Shown: positions 35,755 to 45,642, counted from the first letter of the stretch. The stretch: 64,000 bases of DNA from Martelella limonii (GCF_013344475.1 NZ_JABUOU010000010.1:115720-179719); one strand, 5' to 3'. Made by a program: numbers and translations. The notes: generated from the sequence alone by a model not told the origin.

Positions 35755-36926
35755 TCACGGCTTATCTTCTCCGCTCGCTCGACCGCAAGGTGTCGATCGC
35801 GATCATCGCTCTGTTCGTCATTGCCCTTCTGGTGCCGCTCCTGAACATGGCGATCCCGGCCGACAGCGCCTTTCATCTTCCCACCTATCTGGTGTCGCTG
35901 TTCGGCAAATATCTCTGCTATGCGCTCTTGGCGCTGTCGCTCGATCTGGTCTGGGGCTTCTGCGGCATTCTCTCGCTCGGCCATGGCGCCTTCTTCGCGC
36001 TCGGCGGCTATGCCATGGGCATGTATCTGATGCGCCAGATCGGCGCGCGCGGCGTCTATGGCGATCCGGTGCTGCCGGATTTCATGGTGTTCCTGAACTA
36101 CAAGGCGCTGCCCTGGTTCTGGCATGGCTTCGACATGTTCTGGTTCGCGATGGCGATGGTGCTGCTGGTGCCGGGCGCGCTTGCCTTCGTGTTCGGCTGG
36201 TTCGCCTTCCGCTCGCGCGTCAACGGCGTCTATCTCTCGATCATCACCCAGGCCATGACCTATGCGCTGCTTCTGGCCTTCTTCCGCAACGACATGGGCT
36301 TCGGCGGCAATAACGGGCTGACCGATTTCAAGGATATCCTCGGCTTTTCCGTCCAGGCCGACGGCACCCGCGCGGCGCTGTTTGCAGCCTCGGCGATCTT
36401 CCTCGCGCTCGGCCTGTTCATCGCCTCGGCAATCGTGCGCTCCAAGGCCGGCAAGGTCATGGTCGGCGTGCGCGATGCCGAAAGCCGGGTCAGGTTCCTG
36501 GGCTACCGGGTGGAAAACTACAAGCTCTTCACCTTCGTCGTCTCGGCCATGATGGCGGGCGTTGCCGGCGCGCTCTACGTGCCGCAGGTCGGCATCATCA
36601 ACCCCGGCGAATTCGCCCCCGCAAACTCGATCGAAGTGGTGATCTGGACCGCGGTCGGCGGGCGCGCAACGCTGATCGGCCCGATCATCGGCGCGATTCT
36701 CGTCAATGGCGGCAAGACCATCTTCACGGGACTGTTCCCCGCCTTCTGGCTGTTTGCTCTTGGCGGTTTGTTCGTCGCCGTCACCCTCTTCCTGCCGAAG
36801 GGCATAGTCGGCACCATCGCCGCCCGGTTTTCGAAAAGGCCCGGCCCTGATGCGAAGGACCGCATGGAACATTCAGAAGAGGCGGAAGCCGGTATCGACG
36901 GCATCTCCGAGGAGCCAGCCCGATGA
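35751..36926 (+). CDS. urtC: Urea ABC transporter, permease UrtC
   Basis: 391 residues with about ten membrane segments of the LivM type: YALLALSLDLVWGFCGILSLGHGAFFALGGYAMGMYL near residue 65 and VGVRDAESRVRFLGYRVENYKLFTFVVSAMMAGVAGALY in the second half. It is the second channel subunit with UrtB. Its start overlaps the urtB stop (ATGA) and its end overlaps urtD in the same way. The C-terminal 25 residues are charged and lie in the cytoplasm. Confidence 0.96.
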   Translation: MITAYLLRSLDRKVSIAIIALFVIALLVPLLNMAIPADSAFHLPTYLVSLFGKYLCYALLALSLDLVWGFCGILSLGHGAFFALGGYAMGMYLMRQIGARGVYGDPVLPDFMVFLNYKALPWFWHGFDMFWFAMAMVLLVPGALAFVFGWFAFRSRVNGVYLSIITQAMTYALLLAFFRNDMGFGGNNGLTDFKDILGFSVQADGTRAALFAASAIFLALGLFIASAIVRSKAGKVMVGVRDAESRVRFLGYRVENYKLFTFVVSAMMAGVAGALYVPQVGIINPGEFAPANSIEVVIWTAVGGRATLIGPIIGAILVNGGKTIFTGLFPAFWLFALGGLFVAVTLFLPKGIVGTIAARFSKRPGPDAKDRMEHSEEAEAGIDGISEEPAR

Positions 36927-37681
36927 GCAATCCTGAAAAACGCGCGAAAAGCCTGCTCTATCTCGACAATGTCTCGGTCTCCTTCGATGGCTTCAAGGCG
37001 CTCAACAGCCTGTCCTTCGTCATCGATCCCGGCGAACTGCGCGCCGTGATCGGCCCGAACGGGGCCGGCAAGACGACGATGATGGACATCATCACCGGCA
37101 AGACGAGGCCTGACGAGGGCGAGGTGTTCTTCTCCGATACGATCGACCTGACGCGGCGCGACGAGGCCGACATCGCCCAGCTCGGCATCGGCCGCAAGTT
37201 CCAGAAACCGACCGTGTTCGAAAGCCATACGGTGTGGGACAATCTGGAGCTGGCGCTCAACCGCAAGCGCGGCGTGTTCTCGACGCTGTTCTACCGCCTG
37301 TCCGGGACGGATCGCGACCGCATCGACGAGATCCTCGAAACCATCCGCCTGACCGACCGCAGGGCCGAGCTTGCCGCCAACCTCTCCCACGGCCAGAAGC
37401 AGTGGCTGGAGATCGGCATGCTGCTGGCGCAGGAGCCGAAGCTTTTGCTGGTGGACGAACCTGTGGCCGGCATGACCGACGCCGAAACCGTCGAGACCGC
37501 GCGGCTTCTGCGCGAGATTGCAAAGGATCGCTCGGTCGTCGTCGTCGAACACGACATGGGCTTCGTCCGCGACCTCGGCGTCAAGGTCACGTGCCTTGCC
37601 GAAGGTTCCGTGCTCGCCGAAGGCTCTATCGACCACGTGTCGAACGACCCGAAGGTCATCGAGAACTATCTCGGGAGGTGA
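36923..37681 (+). CDS. urtD: Urea ABC transporter, ATP-binding protein UrtD
   Basis: 252 residues. Walker A is GPNGAGKTT (about residue 46), the signature LSHGQKQWLEIG, and Walker B LLLVDEPVAGM, with the LivG-type patterns DLTRRDEADIAQLGIGRKFQKPTVFE. It pairs with UrtE to drive urea import. Its start overlaps the urtC stop. Normally urtE follows directly, but here 732 bases with repeats and a GIY-YIG gene intervene, so urtE may not share its expression. Confidence 0.96.
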   Translation: MSNPEKRAKSLLYLDNVSVSFDGFKALNSLSFVIDPGELRAVIGPNGAGKTTMMDIITGKTRPDEGEVFFSDTIDLTRRDEADIAQLGIGRKFQKPTVFESHTVWDNLELALNRKRGVFSTLFYRLSGTDRDRIDEILETIRLTDRRAELAANLSHGQKQWLEIGMLLAQEPKLLLVDEPVAGMTDAETVETARLLREIAKDRSVVVVEHDMGFVRDLGVKVTCLAEGSVLAEGSIDHVSNDPKVIENYLGR

Positions 37682-37720
37682 GGATGGGGCACGGGGGAAG
37701 CGCTGCGAACTGCCGCCTGG

Positions 37721-37743
37721 ATCCTCGGGTCAAGCCCGAGGAT
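37721..37743 (+). repeat. Palindromic repeat copy 1 (REP-like, plus orientation)
   Basis: Perfect 9-base arms ATCCTCGGG / CCCGAGGAT around a TCAAG loop, with flanks CTGG and GAC. The first of six copies in the window; it pairs with inverted copy 2 at 37878 to form a unit of 180 bases. Confidence 0.9.
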
Positions 37744-37877
37744 GACCCAAGTGGTGGGGTGGGGAGTATTCTGCAAGACCCGGGTATTTCGCTCACCCCG
37801 TTTTCTGGCGTCTCAAAGCCACGGCAGGCCGTTCTCGCTGCGTTCGCCGCTCTTGCGCTCCGCTCCCCCCACGCGTC

Positions 37878-38235
37878 ATCCTCGGGCTTGACCCGAGGAT
37901 CCAGGCAGGTGCGCTCAGAGGAACGTCTCGTAAAGATCGTCCCAGCCCGGATTCATCCCGCTCACCAGCGCGATCTTCCATGCCCGGTTCCATGCTTTCA
38001 ACGCCTTCTCGCGGGCAATCGCGCTGCCGATCTCGAAATGCTCCTCGTACCAGACCAGCCGGTGGCAGCCGTAGCGGCTGGTGAAGCCGGGAACGAGACC
38101 TTCGCGGTGTTCGTGAATACGCCGCTCGAGATCGCGGGTGACGCCGATATAGAGCGTTCCGTGTGGCCTGTTGGTGACGATGTAGACATAACCGCTCATG
38201 CCATCCGCCTGGATCCTCGGGTCAAGCCCGAGGAT
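37878..38235. mobile_element. Palindrome-framed GIY-YIG unit (candidate mobile element)
   Basis: Copy 2 (37878-37900, loop CTTGA) and copy 3 (38213-38235, loop TCAAG) are inverted with respect to each other. Together with their flanks (GTCATCC on the outer side, GGATCCAGGC on the inner side) they form terminal inverted repeats of about 35 bases that differ at only two positions. Between them is one complete GIY-YIG gene that fills nearly all the space: its stop and start lie about 14 bases from the inner edge of each repeat. The whole thing looks like a unit that moves or moved as a block. No target duplication is evident because more copies of the repeat lie on both sides. Confidence 0.5.
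37915..38199 (-). CDS. GIY-YIG nuclease family protein
   Basis: 94 residues, a single GIY-YIG domain. The N-terminus reads MSGYVYIVTNRPHGTLYIGVT (the YVYIV and YIGVT strands are the GIY and YIG parts), followed by DLERRIHEHREG with the catalytic Arg, then WYEEHFEIGSAIAREKALKAWNRAWK with the usual metal-site Glu. This is the small stand-alone type (YhbQ/UPF0213-like), whose substrate is not settled. The start ATG lies 13 bases inside repeat copy 3, whose flank supplies the leader, and the stop lies 14 bases from copy 2. It is transcribed against the urt genes. Its framing by palindromes suggests a role in their movement, an inference. Confidence 0.88.
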   Translation of the reverse strand: MSGYVYIVTNRPHGTLYIGVTRDLERRIHEHREGLVPGFTSRYGCHRLVWYEEHFEIGSAIAREKALKAWNRAWKIALVSGMNPGWDDLYETFL

Positions 38236-38327
38236 GACACAAGTGGGGAGGCGGTGAAGCGGATGCGGGCGCGGAGCGAGCAGAAACGCCGTGGTTGTCA
38301 CGGCGGTCCGCATCTCTCTCCCGCGTC

Positions 38328-38350
38328 ATCCTCGGGCTTGACCCGAGGAT
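38328..38350 (-). repeat. Palindromic repeat copy 4 (inverted orientation)
   Basis: Arms ATCCTCGGG / CCCGAGGAT with loop CTTGA, preceded by CGCGTC and followed by CCAGGC exactly as copy 2. With copy 3 it forms a second head-to-head pair spanning 38213-38350. Together the gap 37682-38413 between urtD and urtE contains two such pairs around the GIY-YIG gene and nothing else I can support. Confidence 0.9.
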
Positions 38351-38413
38351 CCAGGCCGCACGTCGCCGCCCCTCCTTATGCGCACCCCTTACCCATCCAG
38401 GAAGGCTCCACCC

Positions 38414-39109
38414 ATGCTGACCGTTGAAAACGTCAACCTCCACTACGGCGCGGCACAGGCGCTCAGGAACGTCTCGCTCACAGCGGAGATGGGCAAGATC
38501 ACCTGTGTGCTCGGGCGCAATGGCGTCGGCAAGTCGTCTTTGCTCAGAGCCGTGACCGGCCAGCATCCGATTTCCGCGGGCGCGATCAGTTTCGGCGGCG
38601 ACAAACTCGACGGGCTCGCCCCCTATGCGCGCGCCAAGCGCGGCGTCGGTTACGTGCCGCAGGGCCGCGAAATCTTTCCGCTGTTGACGGTTAGGGAAAA
38701 TCTGGAGACCGGCTTTGCGCCGCTTGCCCGCGACGAGCGCACCATTCCGGACGATATCTTCAAGCTGTTTCCGGTGCTGCAGACCATGCTGTCGCGGCGC
38801 GGCGGCGACCTTTCCGGCGGCCAGCAGCAGCAGCTTGCGATCGGCCGCGCCATGGTCACCCGGCCGAAGATCCTGGTGCTGGACGAGCCGACCGAAGGCA
38901 TCCAGCCTTCGATCATCAAGGATATCGGCCGCGCCATCCGCTATCTGCGCGACAGCACCGGCATGGCGATCCTGCTGGTCGAGCAATATCTCGACTTTTG
39001 CCGCGAGCTGGCTGACAAGGTCTACATCATGGACCGCGGCGTGATCGTGCATGAGGGCGAGGCGGCAACGCTCGATACCGCCGAAGCGCGGCGGCATCTG
39101 ACGGTGTGA
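38414..39109 (+). CDS. urtE: Urea ABC transporter, ATP-binding protein UrtE
   Basis: 231 residues. Walker A GRNGVGKSS (about residue 36), signature LSGGQQQQLAIG, Walker B ILVLDEPTEGI, and the LivF-type end MDRGVIVHEGEAATLD. The start ATG at 38414 follows AGGAAGG by eight bases; the frame stays open upstream through the repeat but that part is not protein-like. It completes the five-gene urea importer despite the insertion upstream. Confidence 0.96.
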   Translation: MLTVENVNLHYGAAQALRNVSLTAEMGKITCVLGRNGVGKSSLLRAVTGQHPISAGAISFGGDKLDGLAPYARAKRGVGYVPQGREIFPLLTVRENLETGFAPLARDERTIPDDIFKLFPVLQTMLSRRGGDLSGGQQQQLAIGRAMVTRPKILVLDEPTEGIQPSIIKDIGRAIRYLRDSTGMAILLVEQYLDFCRELADKVYIMDRGVIVHEGEAATLDTAEARRHLTV

Positions 39110-39297
39110 TGCTTCGGCGCGCATAATGAGGAGAAATTGTGCGCTTCGATGGAGCAGCGCACGGGGTTCAGGCGTTTTACCTTTTGTCCGGGCAAGCGGA
39201 AAGATCGGGAATTTTCCGGTGGCCCGCGCTTACCGTCGATACGGCACGAAACTTGCGTAGAGCCGATCGACAGCAGCACGATAAAAAAGGAAAACCA

Positions 39298-39426
39298 ATG
39301 GGCTGGACGGAACAAACAGGTGTGCGGGCAGGTGCGCCCTCGCGCGAAAGGTGGAGCGGTATCGAAGAACAGGGTGCGGCGGCGCGCGCCAAGGAGGGGG
39401 CATGTACGGCGGGACGGAACTTTTGA
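39298..39426 (+). CDS. Possible 42-residue leader ORF overlapping the ureD start
   Basis: ATG 39298 has AGGA about seven bases upstream in a run of A, and the frame (MGWTEQTGVRAG...) ends at 39426, 24 bases inside ureD. The overlap with the ureD ribosome site could couple translation. No family is recognised and the peptide may be chance. The rest of the 39110-39401 gap shows no gene and no clear promoter. Confidence 0.25.
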   Translation: MGWTEQTGVRAGAPSRERWSGIEEQGAAARAKEGACTAGRNF

Positions 39427-40241
39427 CCCCGGGGTCGATCGCAAGGCCGCAGAGGACCTCCGGCACGGGTCGCGTTTGCGCCAAGCTTTCCGGCGGCAAG
39501 ACCCGGCTTGAGACCTTCTATCAGGAAGGGGCTGCAAAGGTTCGCATCCCCGAAAGCTTCGATGGCGCCATGGAAGCGGTGCTGATCAACACGTCGGGCG
39601 GGCTCACCGGCGGCGACCGGCTGCAATGGGATCTGGACGCGGGCGATGGCACGGCGCTGACCGCCACCACGCAGGCCTGCGAGAAGATCTACAAATCCGA
39701 TAGCGGCCCGGCGGCGATCGATACGGAATTGCGCGTCGGCGAAAACGCCCGGCTCGACTGGCTGCCGCAGGAAACCATCCTGTTCGACGATGCCTCTCTC
39801 AACCGCAGGCTCGATGTCGATCTTGCCGAGACGGCCGAGTTTCTTGCGATAGAGGCTGTGCTTCTCGGCCGCAAGGCCATGGGCGAAGCGGTGCGCTACG
39901 GCAATTTCCGCGACCGCTGGCGGGTGCGCCGCGCCGGCCAGCTGATCCATGCCGAGGACGTCCGCATGACCGGCGATATCGAAAATCTGGTGGCGCAGAC
40001 GGCGGTGCTCGGCGGCGATGTCGCCTTCGCCACGCTGCTTTATTGCGGGCCCCGCGCGGAGGCGTTGATGCCGAAGGTGCGCGAGGCGCTGGGGGCGGCT
40101 TCCGCCGGCGCGAGCGAGTGGAATGGCAAGCTGGTCGCCCGCATTGTCGCGGCCGATGGCTATCATTTGAGAAAAAGTCTGATTCCGGCACTAAGGGTCT
40201 TGCGGGACGGCCGGAATCTGCCGAAAGTCTGGCATCTGTGA
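39402..40241 (+). CDS. ureD: Urease accessory protein UreD
   Basis: 279 residues of the UreD/UreH family: GRVCAKLSGGKTRLETFYQEGAAKVRIPE, INTSGGLTGGDRLQWDL and a C-terminal half with LLGRKAMGEAV. UreD joins UreF and UreG on apo-urease to guide nickel insertion. ATG 39402 is preceded by AAGGAGGGGG, fixing the start. It opens the structural run ureD-ureA-DUF1272-ureB-GFA-ureC. Confidence 0.95.
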   Translation: MYGGTELLTPGSIARPQRTSGTGRVCAKLSGGKTRLETFYQEGAAKVRIPESFDGAMEAVLINTSGGLTGGDRLQWDLDAGDGTALTATTQACEKIYKSDSGPAAIDTELRVGENARLDWLPQETILFDDASLNRRLDVDLAETAEFLAIEAVLLGRKAMGEAVRYGNFRDRWRVRRAGQLIHAEDVRMTGDIENLVAQTAVLGGDVAFATLLYCGPRAEALMPKVREALGAASAGASEWNGKLVARIVAADGYHLRKSLIPALRVLRDGRNLPKVWHL

Positions 40242-40265
40242 GTTGCAAGGAAATGAGAGAACCGC

Positions 40266-40568
40266 ATGAACCTGACGCCCCGTGAAAAGGATAAATTGCT
40301 GGTTTCCATGGCCGCCATGGTCGCGCGCCGAAGGCTGGAGCGGGGCGTGAAGCTCAACCATCCCGAAGCGATCGCGCTGATCACCGATTTCGTGGTCGAG
40401 GGCGCGCGTGACGGTCGCCCGGTCGCCGAACTGATGGAGGCCGGCGCCCATGTGATTTCCCGCGACCAGGTGATGGACGGCATCGCCGAGATGATCCACG
40501 ACATCCAGGTCGAAGCCACCTTCCCCGACGGCACCAAGCTGGTGACCGTGCATGAACCGATCAGGTGA
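40266..40568 (+). CDS. ureA: Urease subunit gamma
   Basis: 100 residues, the typical length: [27 protein letters not shown], then [22 protein letters not shown] and [17 protein letters not shown]. It is one of the two small subunits of the (alpha beta gamma) bacterial urease. It starts 24 bases after ureD. Confidence 0.98.
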   Translation: MNLTPREKDKLLVSMAAMVARRRLERGVKLNHPEAIALITDFVVEGARDGRPVAELMEAGAHVISRDQVMDGIAEMIHDIQVEATFPDGTKLVTVHEPIR

Positions 40569-40577
40569 GGAGCCGAA

Positions 40578-40832
40578 ATGCTTGAGCTGCGTCCGAACTG
40601 CGAGTGCTGCGACAAGAACCTGCCGCCCGACAGCGCCGAGGCGATGATCTGCACCTTTGAATGCACATTCTGCAGCGATTGCGTCGACGTCGTCCTGCGT
40701 GACATCTGCCCGAATTGCGGCGGAAACTTCACCCCGCGTCCCATCCGTCCGGCCCAGGCACTCGCCCGGCACCCGGCGTCCACTGTCCGCGTCTTGAAGG
40801 CCGAGGGCTGCGGCCCACGCCAGGCGGCGTGA
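40578..40832 (+). CDS. DUF1272 domain protein, cysteine-rich
   Basis: 84 residues with [34 protein letters not shown] and [16 protein letters not shown]. Nine cysteines in CxxC-like pairs mark a zinc-binding fold. DUF1272 proteins are known by sequence only. It lies between ureA and ureB, 9 and 13 bases from its neighbours, on the same transcript, which suggests a role in or beside urease production, for instance metal handling, but nothing in the sequence proves it. Confidence 0.85.
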   Translation: MLELRPNCECCDKNLPPDSAEAMICTFECTFCSDCVDVVLRDICPNCGGNFTPRPIRPAQALARHPASTVRVLKAEGCGPRQAA

Positions 40833-40845
40833 AGAGGAGAACGAC

Positions 40846-41151
40846 ATGATCCCCGGTGAACTGATCGCCGCTGACGGCGAGATTGAGATCAATGCGGGCC
40901 TCGAGACGGTAACTGTGACCGTTTCCAACACCGGCGACCGGCCGGTGCAGGTGGGCAGCCACTATCATTTCTTCGAGGCCAATCCGGGACTTTCCTTCGA
41001 GCGCGACAAGACGCGCGGCATGCGGCTTGATATTCCCGCCGGCACGGCGGTCAGGTTCGAGCCCGGCCAGACCCGCGATGTTACGCTGGTGCCCTATGCG
41101 GGCGGCCGCACGGTTTACGGATTCCGTCAGGATATCATGGGGAAGCTTTGA
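40846..41151 (+). CDS. ureB: Urease subunit beta
   Basis: 101 residues: [40 protein letters not shown] and [15 protein letters not shown] match the family throughout. It starts 13 bases after the DUF1272 gene and ends two bases before the GFA gene, so translation is probably coupled to both. Confidence 0.98.
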   Translation: MIPGELIAADGEIEINAGLETVTVTVSNTGDRPVQVGSHYHFFEANPGLSFERDKTRGMRLDIPAGTAVRFEPGQTRDVTLVPYAGGRTVYGFRQDIMGKL

Positions 41152-41153
41152 TC

Positions 41154-41510
41154 ATGACTGCTCAACATTATCACGGCAGCTGCCAGTGCGGCGCTGTCGA
41201 TTTCGATGTCGAGGCCGATCTCGACCACACCGTCACCTGCAATTGCTCGCGCTGCAAGCGCCTCGGCTCGGTGCTGACCTTCGTGCCGCGCGACAAGTTC
41301 ACGCTGAACAGCGGTGAGGACAGCCTTACCGAATACCTGTTCAACAAGCAGAAGATCCATCACCTGTTCTGCAAGACCTGCGGGATCGAGGGCTTCGCCC
41401 ATGCCACCGGTCCGGATGGTTCGGCGGTGGTTGCGGTCAACGCCAATTGTCTCGACGGCGTCGATCCCAAGAGCCTGAGCCCGCACGCATATGACGGCGC
41501 TGCCGTATAA
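41154..41510 (+). CDS. GFA family protein (glutathione-dependent formaldehyde-activating fold)
   Basis: 118 residues. Zinc-binding cysteines are seen in HGSCQCGAVDF, CNCSRCKRLGS and FCKTCGIEGF, the pattern of the CENP-V/GFA fold. Family members vary in function and few are true glutathione-formaldehyde enzymes. The ATG at 41154 lies two bases after the ureB stop. A TTG at 41148 in the same frame is possible. Its place between ureB and ureC is an oddity shared with the DUF1272 gene: the structural genes are each separated by a small zinc protein. Confidence 0.88.
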   Translation: MTAQHYHGSCQCGAVDFDVEADLDHTVTCNCSRCKRLGSVLTFVPRDKFTLNSGEDSLTEYLFNKQKIHHLFCKTCGIEGFAHATGPDGSAVVAVNANCLDGVDPKSLSPHAYDGAAV

Positions 41511-41540
41511 AACCTTCCGCCCCGCCCCAGGAGGAATTCC

Positions 41541-43253
<1,713 letters not shown>

Positions 43254-43442
43254 GCATGCGGCAGGTCAGTCAGGCGACGACTTTCGACACTAGTTCGGGA
43301 TAGGAATAAGGTCTGCTTGGGCCGCAAATGTCGCTCGAGAATAGCAGTTGGCTCTCCGTGAGCCAGCCGACAGGGTCACCTTTGAACGTAAACAGGCCCC
43401 CAAATTTCGTACTTCGCAAAGCCATTCCCGTCGAGCTGCGTC

Positions 43443-43465
43443 ATCCTCGGGCTTGTCCCGAGGAT
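43443..43465 (-). repeat. Palindromic repeat copy 5 (inverted orientation, variant loop)
   Basis: Arms ATCCTCGGG / CCCGAGGAT, loop CTTGT. It lies in the 520-base gap (43254-43773) between ureC and the peroxiredoxin gene, which contains no gene I can support. The frame at 43328-43648 reads through repeats and is not protein-like. Confidence 0.9.
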
Positions 43466-43561
43466 CTATTCACTGCTGGCGCGAGCGGAACTGGCGTTTT
43501 GACACAAGCTCTCACTGAGAATTGTGGGCTCCTTACCACTGTCGTGGTGAGATGTGCTTGG

Positions 43562-43584
43562 ATCCTCGGGTCAAGCCCGAGGAT
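43562..43584 (+). repeat. Palindromic repeat copy 6 (plus orientation)
   Basis: Arms ATCCTCGGG / CCCGAGGAT with loop TCAAG, preceded by TTGG and followed by GACCCC. With copy 5 it makes an inverted pair 142 bases long. The orientation is opposite to the pairs in the urtD-urtE gap (tail-to-tail rather than head-to-head). Confidence 0.9.
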
Positions 43585-43773
43585 GACCCCGAGTGAGGGG
43601 ACAGGCTGCCTTCAAAACCAAAACGACAACGCGCTGATGGCCTGGTAGCCATGCACTTATCGCATACCAGCTATGACAAGCCGCCGATCGGCCCCGCCGA
43701 CCTTTCAACGCCTCCCCAGAACCGTTAAAATCCGGCCACGATAAAATTCCCAAGACTGATTAAGGAGATCGCA

Positions 43774-44313
43774 ATGATCGGCCGTAAAGTTCCGAACGTT
43801 ACCTTCCGCACGCGCGTCCGCGATGAAAGCATTGAGGGACCGAACCCGTTTCGCTGGCAGGACATGACCTCGAACGACTACTTCAAGGGCAAGCGCGTTG
43901 TGCTGTTCTCGCTGCCGGGCGCGTTCACGCCAACCTGCTCGACCTATCAGCTGCCTGATTTCGAGAAGCTGTTCCCCGAGTTTCAGGCGCAGGGCATCGA
44001 CGAGATCTACTGCATGTCCGTCAACGACGCCTTCGTCATGAATGCCTGGGCCAAGGGGCAGAACCTCGCGCACGTGAAGGTCATTCCGGATGGCTCGGGC
44101 GAGTTCACCCGCAAGATGGGCATGCTCGTCAACAAGGACAATCTCGGCTTCGGCATGCGCTCCTGGCGCTATGCCGCCATCATCAATGATGGTGTCGTCG
44201 AGCAGTGGTTCGAGGAAGAGGGCTTCTCCGACATGTGCGAGACCGACCCCTACAGCGTCTCTTCGCCGCAGAACATTCTGGAAAACCTGAAGCGCGAAGC
44301 CAAGGCCGCCTGA
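43774..44313 (+). CDS. Peroxiredoxin, Prx5 type
   Basis: 179 residues. The peroxidatic cysteine lies in PGAFTPTCSTYQLPDFEKLFPEF (about residue 52), the motif of the Prx5/AhpE-like group; a later Cys (YCMSVNDAFVMNAWAK) and the C-terminal SDMCETDPYSVSSPQ follow. It reduces peroxides in the cytoplasm, probably with thioredoxin or glutaredoxin. It sits between ureC and ureE, bounded by repeats upstream and a terminator downstream, so it is its own unit rather than part of the urease operon. Confidence 0.93.
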   Translation: MIGRKVPNVTFRTRVRDESIEGPNPFRWQDMTSNDYFKGKRVVLFSLPGAFTPTCSTYQLPDFEKLFPEFQAQGIDEIYCMSVNDAFVMNAWAKGQNLAHVKVIPDGSGEFTRKMGMLVNKDNLGFGMRSWRYAAIINDGVVEQWFEEEGFSDMCETDPYSVSSPQNILENLKREAKAA

Positions 44314-44343
44314 GGCCTTCCGATCCGCTTTGAAGGAAAGAAG

Positions 44344-44369
44344 GGCGGCCGGCCAATGGCCGCCTTTTT
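44344..44369 (+). terminator. Intrinsic terminator after the peroxiredoxin gene
   Basis: A 7-bp GC stem GGCGGCC / GGCCGCC with a 7-base loop is followed by five T, 30 bases past the stop. It separates the peroxiredoxin gene from ureE. Confidence 0.85.
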
Positions 44370-44489
44370 GTTGCTCGGCGCGTCCCCATCCACGTGCTTG
44401 CCAAGCGTCGCAATCTTGTTATGAAGGAAGGCATGCCCGGCATCGTTGCAGAGAGCATCGTTACAGGCCGGGCGCTCAGAGGGAATTGC

Positions 44490-44984
44490 ATGCAGCGCGT
44501 CACGAGTTTCATTCCTGCGGGAGAACATGGCGGGCCGGTTGCCGGCCGGGTCGAACTCACCCATGAGGGCCGGCATTTGCGCCGCAAGGCCCTGAAGCTT
44601 GAAGACGGTTCCAGCGTGATGCTTGATCTGAAGGACGCGGTGCTGTTTGCCGATGGCGACAGGCTGGTGCTGGAAGACGGAACGCTGATCGAGATCGCCG
44701 CCGCGCCCGAGGAACTCTTCGAAATCCATGCCCATGGCAGGCTTCATTTGATCCAGCTTGCCTGGCATCTCGGCAATCGCCATCTGCCGGCGCAGATCGA
44801 GGAAGGCCGGATCCTGATCCTGCGCGACCACGTGATCCGCCAGATGCTGGAAGGCCTCGGCGCGCATGTGCACGCGGTGGTGGAGCCGTTCCAGCCGGTG
44901 CGCGGCGCCTATCATGCGGCGGGCGGTCACGATCATTCTCACGGAGACCACGATCATCACGGCCATCACCACCACCATGATTGA
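44490..44984 (+). CDS. ureE: Urease accessory protein UreE (nickel chaperone)
   Basis: 164 residues. [14 protein letters not shown] starts the N-terminal domain, [24 protein letters not shown] holds the conserved nickel-binding histidine region, and the tail [18 protein letters not shown] is a dense metal-binding run. UreE delivers nickel to the UreDFG complex. The start ATG at 44490 has AGAGGG six bases before it; the frame extends 32 codons upstream but those residues are outside the family. It follows the peroxiredoxin terminator, so it needs its own promoter between 44370 and 44489. Confidence 0.94.
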   Translation: MQRVTSFIPAGEHGGPVAGRVELTHEGRHLRRKALKLEDGSSVMLDLKDAVLFADGDRLVLEDGTLIEIAAAPEELFEIHAHGRLHLIQLAWHLGNRHLPAQIEEGRILILRDHVIRQMLEGLGAHVHAVVEPFQPVRGAYHAAGGHDHSHGDHDHHGHHHHHD

Positions 44985-45642
44985 TGGCGCAGCCGTTTCC
45001 GGCGCACCGCTTCTGAGGCTTCTCGCCTGGCTTTCGCCGGCCTTTCCGCTGGGCGGCTTTTCCTATTCAGGCGGGCTGGAGCGCGCGGCGCATGACGGCT
45101 TCGTGCGCGATGCGGACGGGCTGCAAGCCTGGCTTGCAGCAGGGCTTGCGCATGGCTTTCTGTGGAACGATGCCGTGCTGCTTGCGGCAAGCCACGGCAC
45201 GGACGCGCTGGATGATATCGCAGCCCTTGCCGAAGCGCTTGCCGGTTCGCGCGAGCGCCACGGCGAGACGATGGCGTTGGGCTCCGCCTTCATGGGCGCA
45301 GCCAGCGCATGGCCGTCGCCCGTGCTCGAGCGGCTGCCAGATCCGGTTGCCCTGCCGGTCGCCTTCGGGGCGGTTGCGGCCGCCCATGGCATCGGCATCG
45401 AAGCTGCCTGCCAGGGTTATCTCCATGCCCAGGTGTCGCAGGCGATCTCCGCGGCAATCAGGCTTTCGCTTTCGGGCCAGGTGGCAGGGCTTCGGGTTCT
45501 GTCAGCCCTCGAGGCGTCCATTCTTGACACGGGCGCCCGCGCCGCCGCCGCAAGCCTTGAGGATCTCGGCGCCTGCACCTTCCGCGCGGATATCGCAGCA
45601 CTTCGCCACGAAACCCAGCATTCCCGCCTGTTCCGCTCGTAA
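44977..45642 (+). CDS. ureF: Urease accessory protein UreF
   Basis: 221 residues with [23 protein letters not shown] near the N-terminus, [12 protein letters not shown], and a C-terminal part ([13 protein letters not shown]) that matches the family. UreF works with UreD and UreG in GTP-dependent nickel insertion. ATG 44977 overlaps the last codons of ureE by eight bases, and no ribosome site is seen, so it is probably translated by coupling. Confidence 0.94.
   Translation: MIDGAAVSGAPLLRLLAWLSPAFPLGGFSYSGGLERAAHDGFVRDADGLQAWLAAGLAHGFLWNDAVLLAASHGTDALDDIAALAEALAGSRERHGETMALGSAFMGAASAWPSPVLERLPDPVALPVAFGAVAAAHGIGIEAACQGYLHAQVSQAISAAIRLSLSGQVAGLRVLSALEASILDTGARAAAASLEDLGACTFRADIAALRHETQHSRLFRS

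Noticed and set aside
43328..43648. A 106-residue frame between ureC and the peroxiredoxin gene
   Set aside because: It reads through two palindromic repeats (giving the typical RACPED and WILGSSPRMT strings), has no ribosome site and no protein-like core.
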